From: Gemmata massiliana
GTDB lineage: Bacteria; Planctomycetota; Planctomycetia; Gemmatales; Gemmataceae
Length of the DNA stretch: 64,000 nucleotides
Direction: 5' to 3'
Assembly: GCF_901538265.1 (NCBI RefSeq)
Contig: NZ_LR593886.1
Location: 3,927,738-3,991,737 of the forward strand
Shown: piece by piece, positions 52,044 through 59,869 of the stretch
Layout of the letters: each line of letters starts with the position of its first letter
Position numbering within the stretch: position 1 is the stretch's first letter
The notes under the pieces: generated by a model
Databases searched by the model: none
Seen by the model: only the letters and a program-made list of their open reading frames with translations
What the model was told of the DNA's origin: nothing
Translations under genes and position numbers: made by a program

Positions 52044-52366
52044 AACGACGAAACCGGAAGTCACACCGAGTGAGCATTCCGGCTTGCCGCAATCCATACT
52101 TACGAGAGTGCGTACTTTTCAAACTTACAGTGCGCACAATAAATTTTTTGACTGCCAGTCCAGACGGCACGTACTTTAGGGATGAAACTCAATCCAAACC
52201 TGCCAGACCTATCCCAAATCGCATAGTTCTTTCTGTAAACAATTTAAACCTGCCCAGACGGGTAATCACTCATCCGGCTGGTAGGACTCGCCAGAACTCA
52301 TTTTTGAAAAGAACTGCCAGTCCGTACAGTTCGACCAGTCAAAACCAGCCGGACTGTAAACTTTAG
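52040..52366 (+). CDS. doubtful basic protein
   Basis: The ATG at 52040 overlaps the upstream stop (ATGA) and the frame encodes 108 residues, starting MKRRNRKSHRVSIPACRNPY. The sequence is basic and low in structure. The DNA carries degenerate repeats of a CTGCCAG(A/T)CC type (near 52152, 52199, 52247, 52315, 52480), so the frame may be incidental to a repeat region. Confidence 0.3.
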   Translation: MKRRNRKSHRVSIPACRNPYLRECVLFKLTVRTINFLTASPDGTYFRDETQSKPARPIPNRIVLSVNNLNLPRRVITHPAGRTRQNSFLKRTASPYSSTSQNQPDCKL

Positions 52367-52573
52367 TGCGTGAAATCTCTGTCTGCCTGCTTGTCTTTGT
52401 TTGGCAGGGAGCGTTAGCGAAATGCAACTGCCCGATCGCCTTTGGCGGGAGGGCAAAGCGAGCGAAGCGAGCATTCTACCACTGCCAGTCACTTCAGTCT
52501 AGATTTAGATCAAAAATTGCGATATGATTCATACTACTAAAAGGTAATAAAATATCCTGTAGTACTGATTTTA

Positions 52574-52630
52574 CATCGTGAGCCTGCGGCTCACGATGTT
52601 TACCCCCTGTGCAGAGCCACAGGGGGTAAA
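52574..52630. terminator. two adjacent perfect hairpins
   Basis: CATCGTGAGCC-TGC-GGCTCACGATG (52574-52598) is followed at once by TTTACCCCCTGTG-CAGAGC-CACAGGGGGTAAA (52599-52630). The pair lies in an AT-rich stretch just before the iteron array at 52676. They may be back-to-back terminators or part of a replication origin. Confidence 0.65.
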
Positions 52631-52675
52631 TCATTACTTTTAAGTACTAAATCCTTTATAATTAGTTAAAAATAA

Positions 52676-52735
52676 TACCACTCCACTACCAATGCCCTAC
52701 CACTCCACTACCAGTCCCCTACCAAAGCCCTACCA
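52676..52735 (+). repeat. six TACCA iterons at exact 11-bp spacing
   Basis: TACCA starts at 52676, 52687, 52698, 52709, 52720 and 52731. The six-base spacers follow the pattern NN(C/G)C(A/C)C. The array spans the start codon of the next gene (52692). Because 11 is not a multiple of 3, the periodicity cannot come from repeated amino acids. One-helical-turn spacing is typical of iteron or operator arrays. Confidence 0.85.
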
Positions 52736-53201
52736 GATCCGAATGGTTCACGGGAGCAAAGATTACGACTTTTGGGAAGGGCGATTGGTCTACGGCATCT
52801 GCCTTTGGGAGCGACCGAATTCCCAACGCGAGATACAGCGACTGACCGGTTTCGACCGAAATAAGCACCTGCCCCGACTGCTCGCAGCTCTTCAGGGCTT
52901 AAATTTGTTGGACGGGCTGCGCGCCATCCCTTCTTCGATCTTTCCGATCTGCAAAACCGGCGAACCGGCTTACACTTGGGTAGGCGTGAGGGCAAAGGGT
53001 TGCCCGCTTTCACCCTTCGTGAATGCGCTGTATTGGACTTATTGGGGGCTGTCGCAGCAGCAGCGTGCAAAGACTTGCCCCGCTGGGTATGCGGGGCTGT
53101 TAGGAGTATCTCGCTCTTCAGTTAAGAGCGGGTTTGCTGCGCTGGAAAAGGCTGGCGGAATCCGACCACCGGAAGAAGTGTCCCAGTGGTGGGAAGAATA
53201 G
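52692..53201 (+). CDS. putative replication initiator or regulator (winged-helix type)
   Basis: The 169-residue protein reads 'KDYDFWEGRLVYGICLWERP', then an HTH-like 'NSQREIQRLTGFDRNKHLPR'. A second HTH-like segment is near the C-terminus: 'AGLLGVSRSSVKSGFAALEK'. Two DNA-recognition segments in a short protein, sitting on an 11-bp iteron array, fit an initiator or autoregulator. The N-terminal MPYHSTTSPLPKPYQ is encoded by the iterons. No family is firmly recognised. Confidence 0.6.
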   Translation: MPYHSTTSPLPKPYQIRMVHGSKDYDFWEGRLVYGICLWERPNSQREIQRLTGFDRNKHLPRLLAALQGLNLLDGLRAIPSSIFPICKTGEPAYTWVGVRAKGCPLSPFVNALYWTYWGLSQQQRAKTCPAGYAGLLGVSRSSVKSGFAALEKAGGIRPPEEVSQWWEE

Positions 53202-53224
53202 TGTTGATGGGCAAGTAGCATCCC

Positions 53225-53253
53225 TGTGCCCCCGGCCAGCGGCCGGGGGCACA
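53225..53253. terminator. 13-bp GC-rich stem-loop
   Basis: TGTGCCCCCGGCC-AGC-GGCCGGGGGCACA, perfect, 23 bases after the stop at 53201. Likely terminator. The 53254-53494 stretch beyond it is AT-rich and without a gene. Confidence 0.75.
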
Positions 53254-53494
53254 GTCATTTCGGCAACCACTTCCGCTTAATAGTTTTTTTAATCGCGCAC
53301 TTTAGGGCGTAAAGCTAGCCCTCAGCACGCCCCAAAAGCGCCCCATTCTGACAAAACCCTTCGTATTTTCTCATTTTTCACCCGAAGCAGCTAATTTTCT
53401 GCAAAAACAAGCGAATCGGGTGTATTTTCCTCAAAAAATAACTGCCGAAAGTAAGGATAAATCAAATAAAAATGAAAAAGCAAGTGTTTCTCTA

Positions 53495-53523
53495 TTGACT
53501 TGAAGAAAGATCTTGCGTATAAT
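53495..53523 (+). promoter_or_regulatory. near-consensus sigma-70 promoter
   Basis: TTGACT (53495-53500), 17-bp spacer, TATAAT (53518-53523). The -10 is perfect and the -35 differs by one base. It would start transcription about 45 bases before the DUF5131 start codon at 53577. Confidence 0.85.
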
Positions 53524-53576
53524 AAATTTAGTAAGAAACCAAAACTCCAATGTTTGGAGAGAAAGAAGAGGCTAGA

Positions 53577-54359
53577 ATGAGCCAGATGTCTACTATTGAA
53601 TGGACTGACGCAACATGGAATCCAGTAAGGGGCTGCACCAAGATTAGTCCCGGATGCGCCCATTGCTACGCAGAGACTTTTGCGGAAAGATTTCGAGGTG
53701 TTCCCGGGCATGCTTATGAAAAAGGGTTTGACTTGCGGCTAGTGCCAGAGCACTTGGAAGATCCTTTAAATTGGTCAAAGCCAAAGACGATTTTTGTAAA
53801 TTCGATGAGCGATTTGTTTCATAAAAATGTGCCTGAAAACTATATCGAGCAAGTTTGCTGGGTGATGCAGAAAGCCAACTGGCACACTTACCAAGTGCTG
53901 ACCAAACGTTCGGAACGAATGCGAGACTTTTTGGATGCGCACCCGGAATTCGGAGAACTGAAGAATGTCTGGTGGGGTGTGAGTGTCGAGAATAAAAAGC
54001 ACGGGCTTCCCAGAATCGACCACCTCAGAACAGCACCCGCCACAGTTCGATTCCTTTCGGTCGAACCACTTCTCGAAGACCTCGGAAAAATAAATTTAAA
54101 GGGAATTCACTGGGTTATCGCAGGTGGCGAGAGTGGTCACGGTGCGCGTCCGATGGAAGCCGAATGGGTTCGATCGATCCGAGAACAGTGTGCAGCGAAG
54201 GGAGTGGATTTCTTCTTTAAGCAGTGGGGCGGGCAGCAGAAGAAAAAGACCGGTCGGACTCTCGATGGGCAGACTTACGACGCGATGCCCGAGCGAATCA
54301 GCCTGCCCGTGCTGTCGAGAACCGAGCGAATGGAACTGATCGAAGAATTAAAAGCGTAG
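53577..54359 (+). CDS. DUF5131 (phage Gp37/Gp68-like, radical-SAM-type) protein
   Basis: The start at 53577 (MSQMSTIEWTDATWNPVRGC) has AAGAAGAGG upstream. 'GCTKISPGCAHCYAETFAER' is the C-x6-C-x2-C cluster of this family. It is followed by 'KTIFVNSMSDLFHKNVPENY', 'WHTYQVLTKRSERMRDFL', 'VWWGVSVENKKHGLPRIDHL', 'RFLSVEPLLEDLG', 'HWVIAGGESGHGARPM' and 'DFFFKQWGG'. 260 residues, complete. Family members occur in phages and beside TcmP proteins; their substrate is not established to my knowledge. The first 100 codons are clearly AT-richer than the rest. Confidence 0.9.
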   Translation: MSQMSTIEWTDATWNPVRGCTKISPGCAHCYAETFAERFRGVPGHAYEKGFDLRLVPEHLEDPLNWSKPKTIFVNSMSDLFHKNVPENYIEQVCWVMQKANWHTYQVLTKRSERMRDFLDAHPEFGELKNVWWGVSVENKKHGLPRIDHLRTAPATVRFLSVEPLLEDLGKINLKGIHWVIAGGESGHGARPMEAEWVRSIREQCAAKGVDFFFKQWGGQQKKKTGRTLDGQTYDAMPERISLPVLSRTERMELIEELKA

Positions 54360-54369
54360 GGAAGGGAAC

Positions 54370-54395
54370 AAAGGCCGCACCTAGGTGCGGCCTTT
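54370..54395. terminator. 26-bp palindromic terminator
   Basis: AAAGGCCGCACCTAGGTGCGGCCTTT is a perfect palindrome 10 bases after the DUF5131 stop. It can fold into an 11-bp stem with a CTAG loop and U-containing tail. Confidence 0.75.
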
Positions 54396-54434
54396 ACCTT
54401 CAATCAACCCCCATTTTGCTTTTAGAAAGTACGA

Positions 54435-54827
54435 ATGTTTCCCGACGCACGCACCGGTATTCTGCGCGTTAAAGCCCGACCACTCGTGATTCCACCGCCA
54501 GATACCGAAGCTGACAAGCGGCTTTGGGGAGCACTACTGGACCTTGCGAATCTGTGTCACACCGCGATGGGGCGTGATCGTGGGGAACGGGCGGAAGGGA
54601 TCCTTGCAGCGGCGAAACGGGAAATGCTCGAAGTGCTGGGAGATCAGGGCAGGGGTGTAGTCAGCCCCCACCTGACTGCCGAAGAAGCAGCGAGCTACCT
54701 GGGCGTCGCGTATTCGACTTTCCGCAAGAAAGCCACGCGAATCAAAAAGCAGCCGAGTACCGGACGCTACCGGATCGAAGACCTCGACGAGTTCGCTGCC
54801 TCACTGAAGCCGCGCAAAAAGCGGTAG
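54435..54827 (+). CDS. excisionase-like HTH protein
   Basis: The C-terminal half of this 130-residue protein, 'LTAEEAASYLGVAYSTFRKK' then 'STGRYRIEDLDEFAASLKPR', is an HTH_17/excisionase wing. The N-terminal half is a helical region ('KRLWGALLDLANLCHTAMGR'). It lies 72 bases before the integrase, the expected place for a recombination directionality factor. Confidence 0.8.
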   Translation: MFPDARTGILRVKARPLVIPPPDTEADKRLWGALLDLANLCHTAMGRDRGERAEGILAAAKREMLEVLGDQGRGVVSPHLTAEEAASYLGVAYSTFRKKATRIKKQPSTGRYRIEDLDEFAASLKPRKKR

Positions 54828-54899
54828 TGGGGGAAAATCTGTTGTTCATCAAGGGGCTGGCCCTACAACGGGCCAGCCACATTATTTTAAGGAGTTAAA

Positions 54900-56183
54900 A
54901 TGGCACGACGATTCGAGCATTACACCCAAGTCGGAGACGGCGCGAAAGCCGTCTCTGTCGGGTACAGCACCAAAGATCGAAACGGCTATTGGGCTATCGT
55001 GTTCGTTGATCCGATTGGAAAACGGTTGGAGAAGATGACCAAATGCAAAGTGGCGGGGAAAAAGCCCGATGCTAATTTCTTTGTGGAAGCCGCCCGCATC
55101 ATCGTGACTGCATTCAGCACCGCCTACCCTGACCCCAAGCGAGTGACCTGGGAGGAAGCGATAAATAAATTAGCCCCAGATTTGCGCGAAGACACGCTCA
55201 TTGCTTACACCAAGTCCATTCGCATTTTGCGGGAAACGCTCGAAGCAGAACGGATCAAGCCAACTTCCCCTGTCGAAATCACTCCCGAACTCGCCAGCCT
55301 GTTCGCGCGTGTTTGGTTGGCTGGCACTTTCAAACGCAGCAAGGCGAGTGATGCCAAAGAGTACAAGCGCAAGCCGACAACATTAAATTTTTACCTGCGC
55401 CAACTCTCTGCCGTCTGGAATCAATTCATCGAGATCGGCTACGCGAAAGAGAATCCGTGGAAGGTGGTGCGCAAAGCCGAAACGGACAAAGTTCGCAAAG
55501 CCGTTCCCACCGAAGAAGTCACCGCTCACTTTTTTGCGTGGATCAAGGAGCGGTATCCGGAATGGCGCGCCTTGCATGCGTTCGTCGAACTCAAAGCCCT
55601 TGCCGGCTGTCGGCTCAAGGACATCTGCGTTTTGAACTCGAATCAGGTGAAAGCGAACCGAGTGACCTGGACTCCGGAGCAAGTCAAGCAGCGCGACGGA
55701 AGGTCGGTACTCCTGCCGGACGAACTGTTCCAATCACTCGTCAGCGCTGCCGGAGCAGTTTACTTGTGGCAGGGCATCCTCGATGGGTTGGGCACATTCC
55801 GCCGAAGCAAACGGCGTAAGAACGACGGATTGCCGAGTGACACAGTTTACGATGTCGTGTCGAACATCTTCCGCGAGTACTCCGACACCCACCCCGAACA
55901 ACCGCGACTGAACACCCACGCTCTTCGCCGACGAGCAATCACTCTGGTCGTCGCAGCGACCCAGAACATTGACCAAACCTCGCAGGTAATCGGCATTACT
56001 CCCGCGTGTGCCCGGGACTATTACTTGGATGCGCAGCGAGCGTTCCAGACGGACGACATCTACCGCAAGGTGGCTGGTGTTCTGCTGCCCAAAGCCAGCC
56101 AAACCGACTCAGAAAAATCCCCCACTATTCCCCCACTAAACGGGAACAAAGGGGCACAATTCGGAACAATGACGAACAATTGA
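54900..56183 (+). CDS. prophage tyrosine integrase, divergent catalytic box
   Basis: A strong TAAGGAG precedes the ATG. The 427-residue protein has a core-binding domain (about 75-185) and a catalytic domain with Arg in 'ALAGCRLKDICVL' and H-x-x-R in 'NTHALRRRAITLV'. The end is 'IGITPACARDYYLDAQRAF', holding the candidate Tyr. The usual L-G-H before the tyrosine is I-G-I, so the second His/Trp position is altered. It ends 67 bases before attR, so it is the enzyme for this prophage. Confidence 0.88.
   Translation: MARRFEHYTQVGDGAKAVSVGYSTKDRNGYWAIVFVDPIGKRLEKMTKCKVAGKKPDANFFVEAARIIVTAFSTAYPDPKRVTWEEAINKLAPDLREDTLIAYTKSIRILRETLEAERIKPTSPVEITPELASLFARVWLAGTFKRSKASDAKEYKRKPTTLNFYLRQLSAVWNQFIEIGYAKENPWKVVRKAETDKVRKAVPTEEVTAHFFAWIKERYPEWRALHAFVELKALAGCRLKDICVLNSNQVKANRVTWTPEQVKQRDGRSVLLPDELFQSLVSAAGAVYLWQGILDGLGTFRRSKRRKNDGLPSDTVYDVVSNIFREYSDTHPEQPRLNTHALRRRAITLVVAATQNIDQTSQVIGITPACARDYYLDAQRAFQTDDIYRKVAGVLLPKASQTDSEKSPTIPPLNGNKGAQFGTMTNN
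56113..56167 (+). repeat. 55-bp subterminal repeat, right copy
   Basis: Matches 32575-32629 with three mismatches. Here it encodes the C-terminal integrase residues (KSPTIPPLNGNKGAQFGT). Confidence 0.85.
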
Positions 56184-56250
56184 CAGTTTAGAAATCCTTG
56201 AAAACGCAGGGAAATCGAGATTTGTAAGGGGATTTGATAATCTAACCCGT

Positions 56251-56298
56251 CGACTGAAAATCGCTAGGTCCCCGGTTCAACCCCGGGACTGCCCACTA
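56251..56298 (+). repeat. attR, 48-bp core
   Basis: Identical to 32458-32505, the tRNA-Phe 3' half. The 5' half of the tRNA is missing here, as expected for the distal attachment site. Confidence 0.97.
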
Positions 56299-56404
56299 GA
56301 TCGAAGTCCTTATCGGCCAAGCGTTTAGTGCTTACCTCCGGGCGGTTCCGGAGCGAGGTCCGAAATCCTGCAACTGCGGTAGTCTACCGCAATAGGGTTT
56401 TCGC

Positions 56405-57644
56405 ATGCCTCGCTCTGTTCCCATCCCGTCCTATCGGCTCCACAAACCATCCGGACAAGCCGTCGTCACGATCCGAACCGTCACCGGCGAGCGTCGCGAC
56501 GTGTACCTGGGCGTTTACAATTCCCCCGAGAGCCGGGCCGAGTACGGTCGCGTCGTCTCGGAAGTTGCTTCCGGCGCGGTTGTGGCCGGTCCCGTTTCCC
56601 GTCCCCTCGAACCGACCGTTGACCAAATTCTTCTCGCTTTTTGGCGCCACGCCGAACAGCACTACCGCCGTCCCGACGGCACACCCACCCAAGAAATTTC
56701 CGAATACCGGCAGGCGTTCCGGATTCTGCAGGCCCTGTACGGCCACACTCTCGCGAAAGATTTCGGCCCGACCGCGCTGAAAGCCGTTCGCGCCGAGATG
56801 GTGAAAAAACGGTGGGCGCACACTCGTGAACCGGCGCATCGGGCGCGTCCGGCGCGCGTTCAAGTGGGCCGCGTCCGAGCAACTCGTTCCCGTCTCCACG
56901 CATCAGGCCCTCGGCACCGTCGGTGGTTTACAACGCGGCCGCTGCGAGTCACCAGAAGTGGAACCGATCCAACCCGTCGAGTGGGAGCACGTCGTTTCCA
57001 CGCTCCCGTTCCTGCGCCCGCACGTCGCGGCGATGATCCAGGTGCAGTGGCTCACCGGGATGCGCCCCGGTGAAGTGTGCTCGATCCGCCCGTGCGACAT
57101 CGACACCAGCGGCGCCGTGTGGGTGTACCGACCGCCGTACTCCAAGATGAGCTATCAGGGGCGCCAGCGCGTCATCGCGATCGGGCCGCGCGCCCAGGCC
57201 GTACTCCGCGCGTTCGCCCCGAAGAACCCGTCCGACTTCTACTTCTCGCCGGCCGCGTCGGTCGAGCGGTTCCACGCCGAGCGCGCCGCGAACCGGAAGA
57301 CGCCGAAGTACGCGAGCCACATGGAACGGAACGCGACCAAGCGCGTCCGCGAGGGCGAGCGGAAGCCGGCCTCGCGGTACACGAACAAGAGCTACGGGTA
57401 CGCGATCCGGCGCGCCGTGGCTCGGGCGAATTGGGTGCGCATCGAGGCCGCGGTCGAGTTGGAGTTCCACGTCCCCGAATGGGCACCGAACCAGCTCCGG
57501 CACTCACACGGGACCGCGGTCCGGCACCGGTACGACCTGGAGAGCGCCCAGGCCGTGCTCGGGCACGAGCGCATGAGCACCACAGAAATCTACGCCGAGA
57601 AGAACCTGTCCCTCGCGCTCAAGGTCGCGAGCGAGATGGGGTGA
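56405..57644 (+). pseudogene. tyrosine integrase split by a frameshift
   Basis: Frame one starts at 56405 (MPRSVPIPSYRLHKPSGQAV) and covers the N-terminal and part of the core-binding domain up to 'MVKKRWAHTR' at about 56830. The rest continues one frame over from the GTG at 56826: 'NRRIGRVRRAFKWAASEQLV', R in 'LTGMRPGEVCSI', 'NQLRHSHGTAV', 'VLGHERMSTTEIYAE' with the terminal Tyr. One added base near 56825 would join the halves. All catalytic residues survive. It is either a recently broken gene, a base-call error, or an enzyme made from two pieces. It starts 107 bases after attR. Confidence 0.85.
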
Positions 57645-57701
57645 GCCGCATTCCAGTATTCGGCCATGAGCGCTGAAGGTACGAATCAAGGAGGACACAG
57701 A

Positions 57702-58433
57702 ATGGCTGACGTGGTTTTCCCGACACGGGTCGACTTGGTCAACGTCAAGCGCTTGCTCACCGTAGTGCGTCTCGAGGCCGAGGAGTCCGGATGGTGGCCG
57801 AACTCGCACGCACACCCCTGCACAAAAAGCCTTGGGCGCCCGAGTTACGCACTGCTGCAATTAATCAGCGCCTACGTGCGGCTTCGTGCGGAATCGGAAG
57901 CTCTCGGAACCATCGGCTGGATTAAAGTGTCCGGGTGGCAACCCGAATGTGGGGCGCAGATTAGTAGGACAATGAATATCCTGAAGGTGATAATCGATCA
58001 CCTTCACGCTCTTTGGGTCCGTAAAGGTGGCTACTGCGGTGACGCATACGCCTCACACGAGACCGAGAGCGGGCACTTTTTTGAATATCCACCCGATGGT
58101 ACGACATTCGTAACGGTCACCACACCACAAGAGTGGCCGAACGTGTCGGTGGAATTAGCCGCGGTGATTGACCATTGCGAGCGACGGCTCGCGACCATTC
58201 TCGAGGGACCGGAGGACGAATCGTTTGTTCCAAGCGAGCGGCAAAGAGAAATACTAAAAGCCCTCGATGGACGCGCCTTAACCGGGGCGGCGTTGGCGGC
58301 TGAACTGGGACTGCAGGACAAGAGTAGATTGATCCGCGACGAGATGAGCCAACTCGTTGCAATCGGAGCAGTTAAGAACGAGCGCCGGAAGGGCGGGTAC
58401 TACCGTCCCGACGCGGCACCAGCGACCGCGTAA
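57702..58433 (+). CDS. hypothetical protein with C-terminal winged helix
   Basis: The start at 57702 has AAGGAGGA 7 bases upstream. The 243-residue protein begins MADVVFPTRVDLVNVKRLLT. Its C-terminus reads 'SERQREILKALDGRALTGAA', 'LAAELGLQDKSRLIRDEMSQ', 'LVAIGAVKNERRKGGYYRPD', a winged-helix DNA-binding unit. The N-terminal part is unassigned. As the first gene after the integrase it may be the element's regulator. Confidence 0.7.
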   Translation: MADVVFPTRVDLVNVKRLLTVVRLEAEESGWWPNSHAHPCTKSLGRPSYALLQLISAYVRLRAESEALGTIGWIKVSGWQPECGAQISRTMNILKVIIDHLHALWVRKGGYCGDAYASHETESGHFFEYPPDGTTFVTVTTPQEWPNVSVELAAVIDHCERRLATILEGPEDESFVPSERQREILKALDGRALTGAALAAELGLQDKSRLIRDEMSQLVAIGAVKNERRKGGYYRPDAAPATA

Positions 58434-58529
58434 CTCTGACCGCAGTTACTGCGGTGGCGATTCATGTGCCACTGGTAAGAGTTAAAAAGTGCGCTACCAT
58501 TTATTCACGACGCAATGGAGGCGAGTGAA

Positions 58530-58871
58530 ATGAATGGATTGACCTCTTCGCAATTTAAGCCGCTCCGCGATTACCTGCATCGGGTGCCCGGCCACCGCCG
58601 CGGCTCTCGATGCCACCTCTCGACGGGTATCCGCTGGATTACCAAGGGGCTGAAGAACACCACCGGCGAAGTGGTAAAGCTTCGCGCGATCCGGTTCGGG
58701 ACACGGTGGATGACCAGCGACGTCTGGTTTGAAGAGTTCCTCGCGGCGTTCATTCCGGCTGACATCTCCCCCTCTTCCGAACAGGCTCCCCTGACCCCGA
58801 CCCAGCGTAAGGGCGCGGCAGCAGCAGCTAGCGCCGAGCTAAACACGCTGCTCAACACTTCGAGCAAGTAG
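58530..58871 (+). CDS. DUF1580-like planctomycete protein
   Basis: The ATG at 58530 has GGAGGCGAG upstream. The 113-residue protein contains 'HLSTGIRWITKGLKNTTGEV', 'VKLRAIRFGTRWMTSDVWFE' and 'EFLAAF', the MerR/HTH-like DUF1580 pattern known from planctomycetes. Probably DNA binding, excisionase-like. A Ser/Ala-rich tail follows. Confidence 0.75.
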   Translation: MNGLTSSQFKPLRDYLHRVPGHRRGSRCHLSTGIRWITKGLKNTTGEVVKLRAIRFGTRWMTSDVWFEEFLAAFIPADISPSSEQAPLTPTQRKGAAAAASAELNTLLNTSSK

Positions 58872-59009
58872 TCGCAAACACAATTTTCAGGTATTTGGGC
58901 CGCAGTAAAAGCGGCCCAGAATTATTTCGCGGCTTCATGGGTAGCCGTGAGGATGTGTACTCGGCGGCGCGACGTGGCGCCAACGAAGCGGTCAATCATG
59001 GGGGCGAAA

Positions 59010-59207
59010 ATGAAGACTCTGCCAGAGTTGGTTCGCGAGTGGGGTGCGTCGCTCGATGTGACGCGAAAGCTGATCCGGCGAACACCGGCGCTCCAACAAC
59101 TCGGGCAGACGTTCGGAGCGGTGCGCCTGTACCGCGAAGACGAGGGCTTGAAGATCCGCACGGCACTCGACGCCCGTGCAAAGAAGAAGACGGCTTCGGT
59201 GGGGTGA
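59010..59207 (+). CDS. small MerR/excisionase-like protein
   Basis: The ATG at 59010 follows GGGGGCGAA. The 65-residue product MKTLPELVREWGASLDVTRK continues 'LIRRTPALQQLGQTFGAVRL' and 'YREDEGLKIRTALDARAKKK', an HTH and wing arrangement. Its stop overlaps the next start (GTGA). Confidence 0.6.
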   Translation: MKTLPELVREWGASLDVTRKLIRRTPALQQLGQTFGAVRLYREDEGLKIRTALDARAKKKTASVG

Positions 59208-59869
59208 AACGAACCCGGTTCCAGCTCGGAGAGGTCATTTCGCCGAAGGACAACCGGCACAAGGCGGTGCTCCGCGAACTGGAGACGCACCGCAAGTGCC
59301 GCTTTTACTTGGACTTCTACGCCAAGTACAAGGCTCAGTTCCACCTTCCGGACCTGAGCCCCTCGGAAGGGGCTTCCAAGCCCCTCCGAAGCCAAGAGCA
59401 AGAGCAAGAGCAAGAACAAGAATTAAATACCCCCCTACCCCCCGCTCACGCGGGGGATGGTTCAATTGCTTCGGATCAAAGTCCCAAAGCGCCGAAACGC
59501 CCTCGACCATCCAAAGCCAATGAGCCCTGGGCGGACTGCTTGCCGTTCCACGCCTTCTATGCCGCATTTCCGAACAAGCAGAACAAGCCCGCGGCCTGGA
59601 AGGCGTGGGTCAAACTCGATCCCAACGATGCGCTCGCCGCGGACGTCATGGCGGGTTTGGAACGGTACAAGGTTCAAAAAGAGACGTGGCGCGAGTGGAA
59701 GCAGCCCGGCCCCTGGCTCAATGCCCGGATGTGGGAGGACTTTCCCGAAATGCCGGCCACGATCGCGTTCCAGCCGGTGGTAAAGAAACCGACCGACATC
59801 CCGATGCTCAACCCGGAGCGGTTGCAGCAGGACTGCCCGCCGATGGAGGCTATCAATGTCCCGGCCTGA
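59204..59869 (+). CDS. replication-associated protein, helicase-loader position
   Basis: The GTG at 59204 overlaps the upstream stop. The 221-residue product has a charged N-terminus ('AVLRELETHRKCRFYLDFYA'), an E-Q dipeptide repeat ('SQEQEQEQEQEL'), and a C-terminal domain with 'FHAFYAAFPNKQNKPAAWKA' and 'KQPGPWLNARMWED'. The last part is common in phage and mobile-element DNA replication proteins ('W.P..YLN...W'). It overlaps dnaB by 14 bases, which suggests it works with the helicase. Confidence 0.7.
   Translation: MKRTRFQLGEVISPKDNRHKAVLRELETHRKCRFYLDFYAKYKAQFHLPDLSPSEGASKPLRSQEQEQEQEQELNTPLPPAHAGDGSIASDQSPKAPKRPRPSKANEPWADCLPFHAFYAAFPNKQNKPAAWKAWVKLDPNDALAADVMAGLERYKVQKETWREWKQPGPWLNARMWEDFPEMPATIAFQPVVKKPTDIPMLNPERLQQDCPPMEAINVPA

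Larger units (their letters stand above)
32506..56250 (+). mobile_element. siphovirus-type prophage integrated in tRNA-Phe
   Basis: Bounded by attL (32458-32505) and attR (56251-56298); the period is about 23.8 kb. It contains a terminase, HK97-type portal, protease and capsid, connectors, tail tube, chaperones, tape measure, tail proteins, excisionase and an integrase 67 bases from attR. Base composition is less GC-rich than the host, with AT-rich islands near 35.5-36.3 and 51.3-53.9 kb. Most genes run rightward; only two run leftward. No holin, endolysin or clear repressor was recognised, so competence for lysis is unproven. Confidence 0.95.

Noticed and set aside
59385-59425. Simple repeat AAGAGCAAGAGC
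   Set aside because: It is a coding dipeptide (EQ) repeat inside a supported gene, not a separate element.
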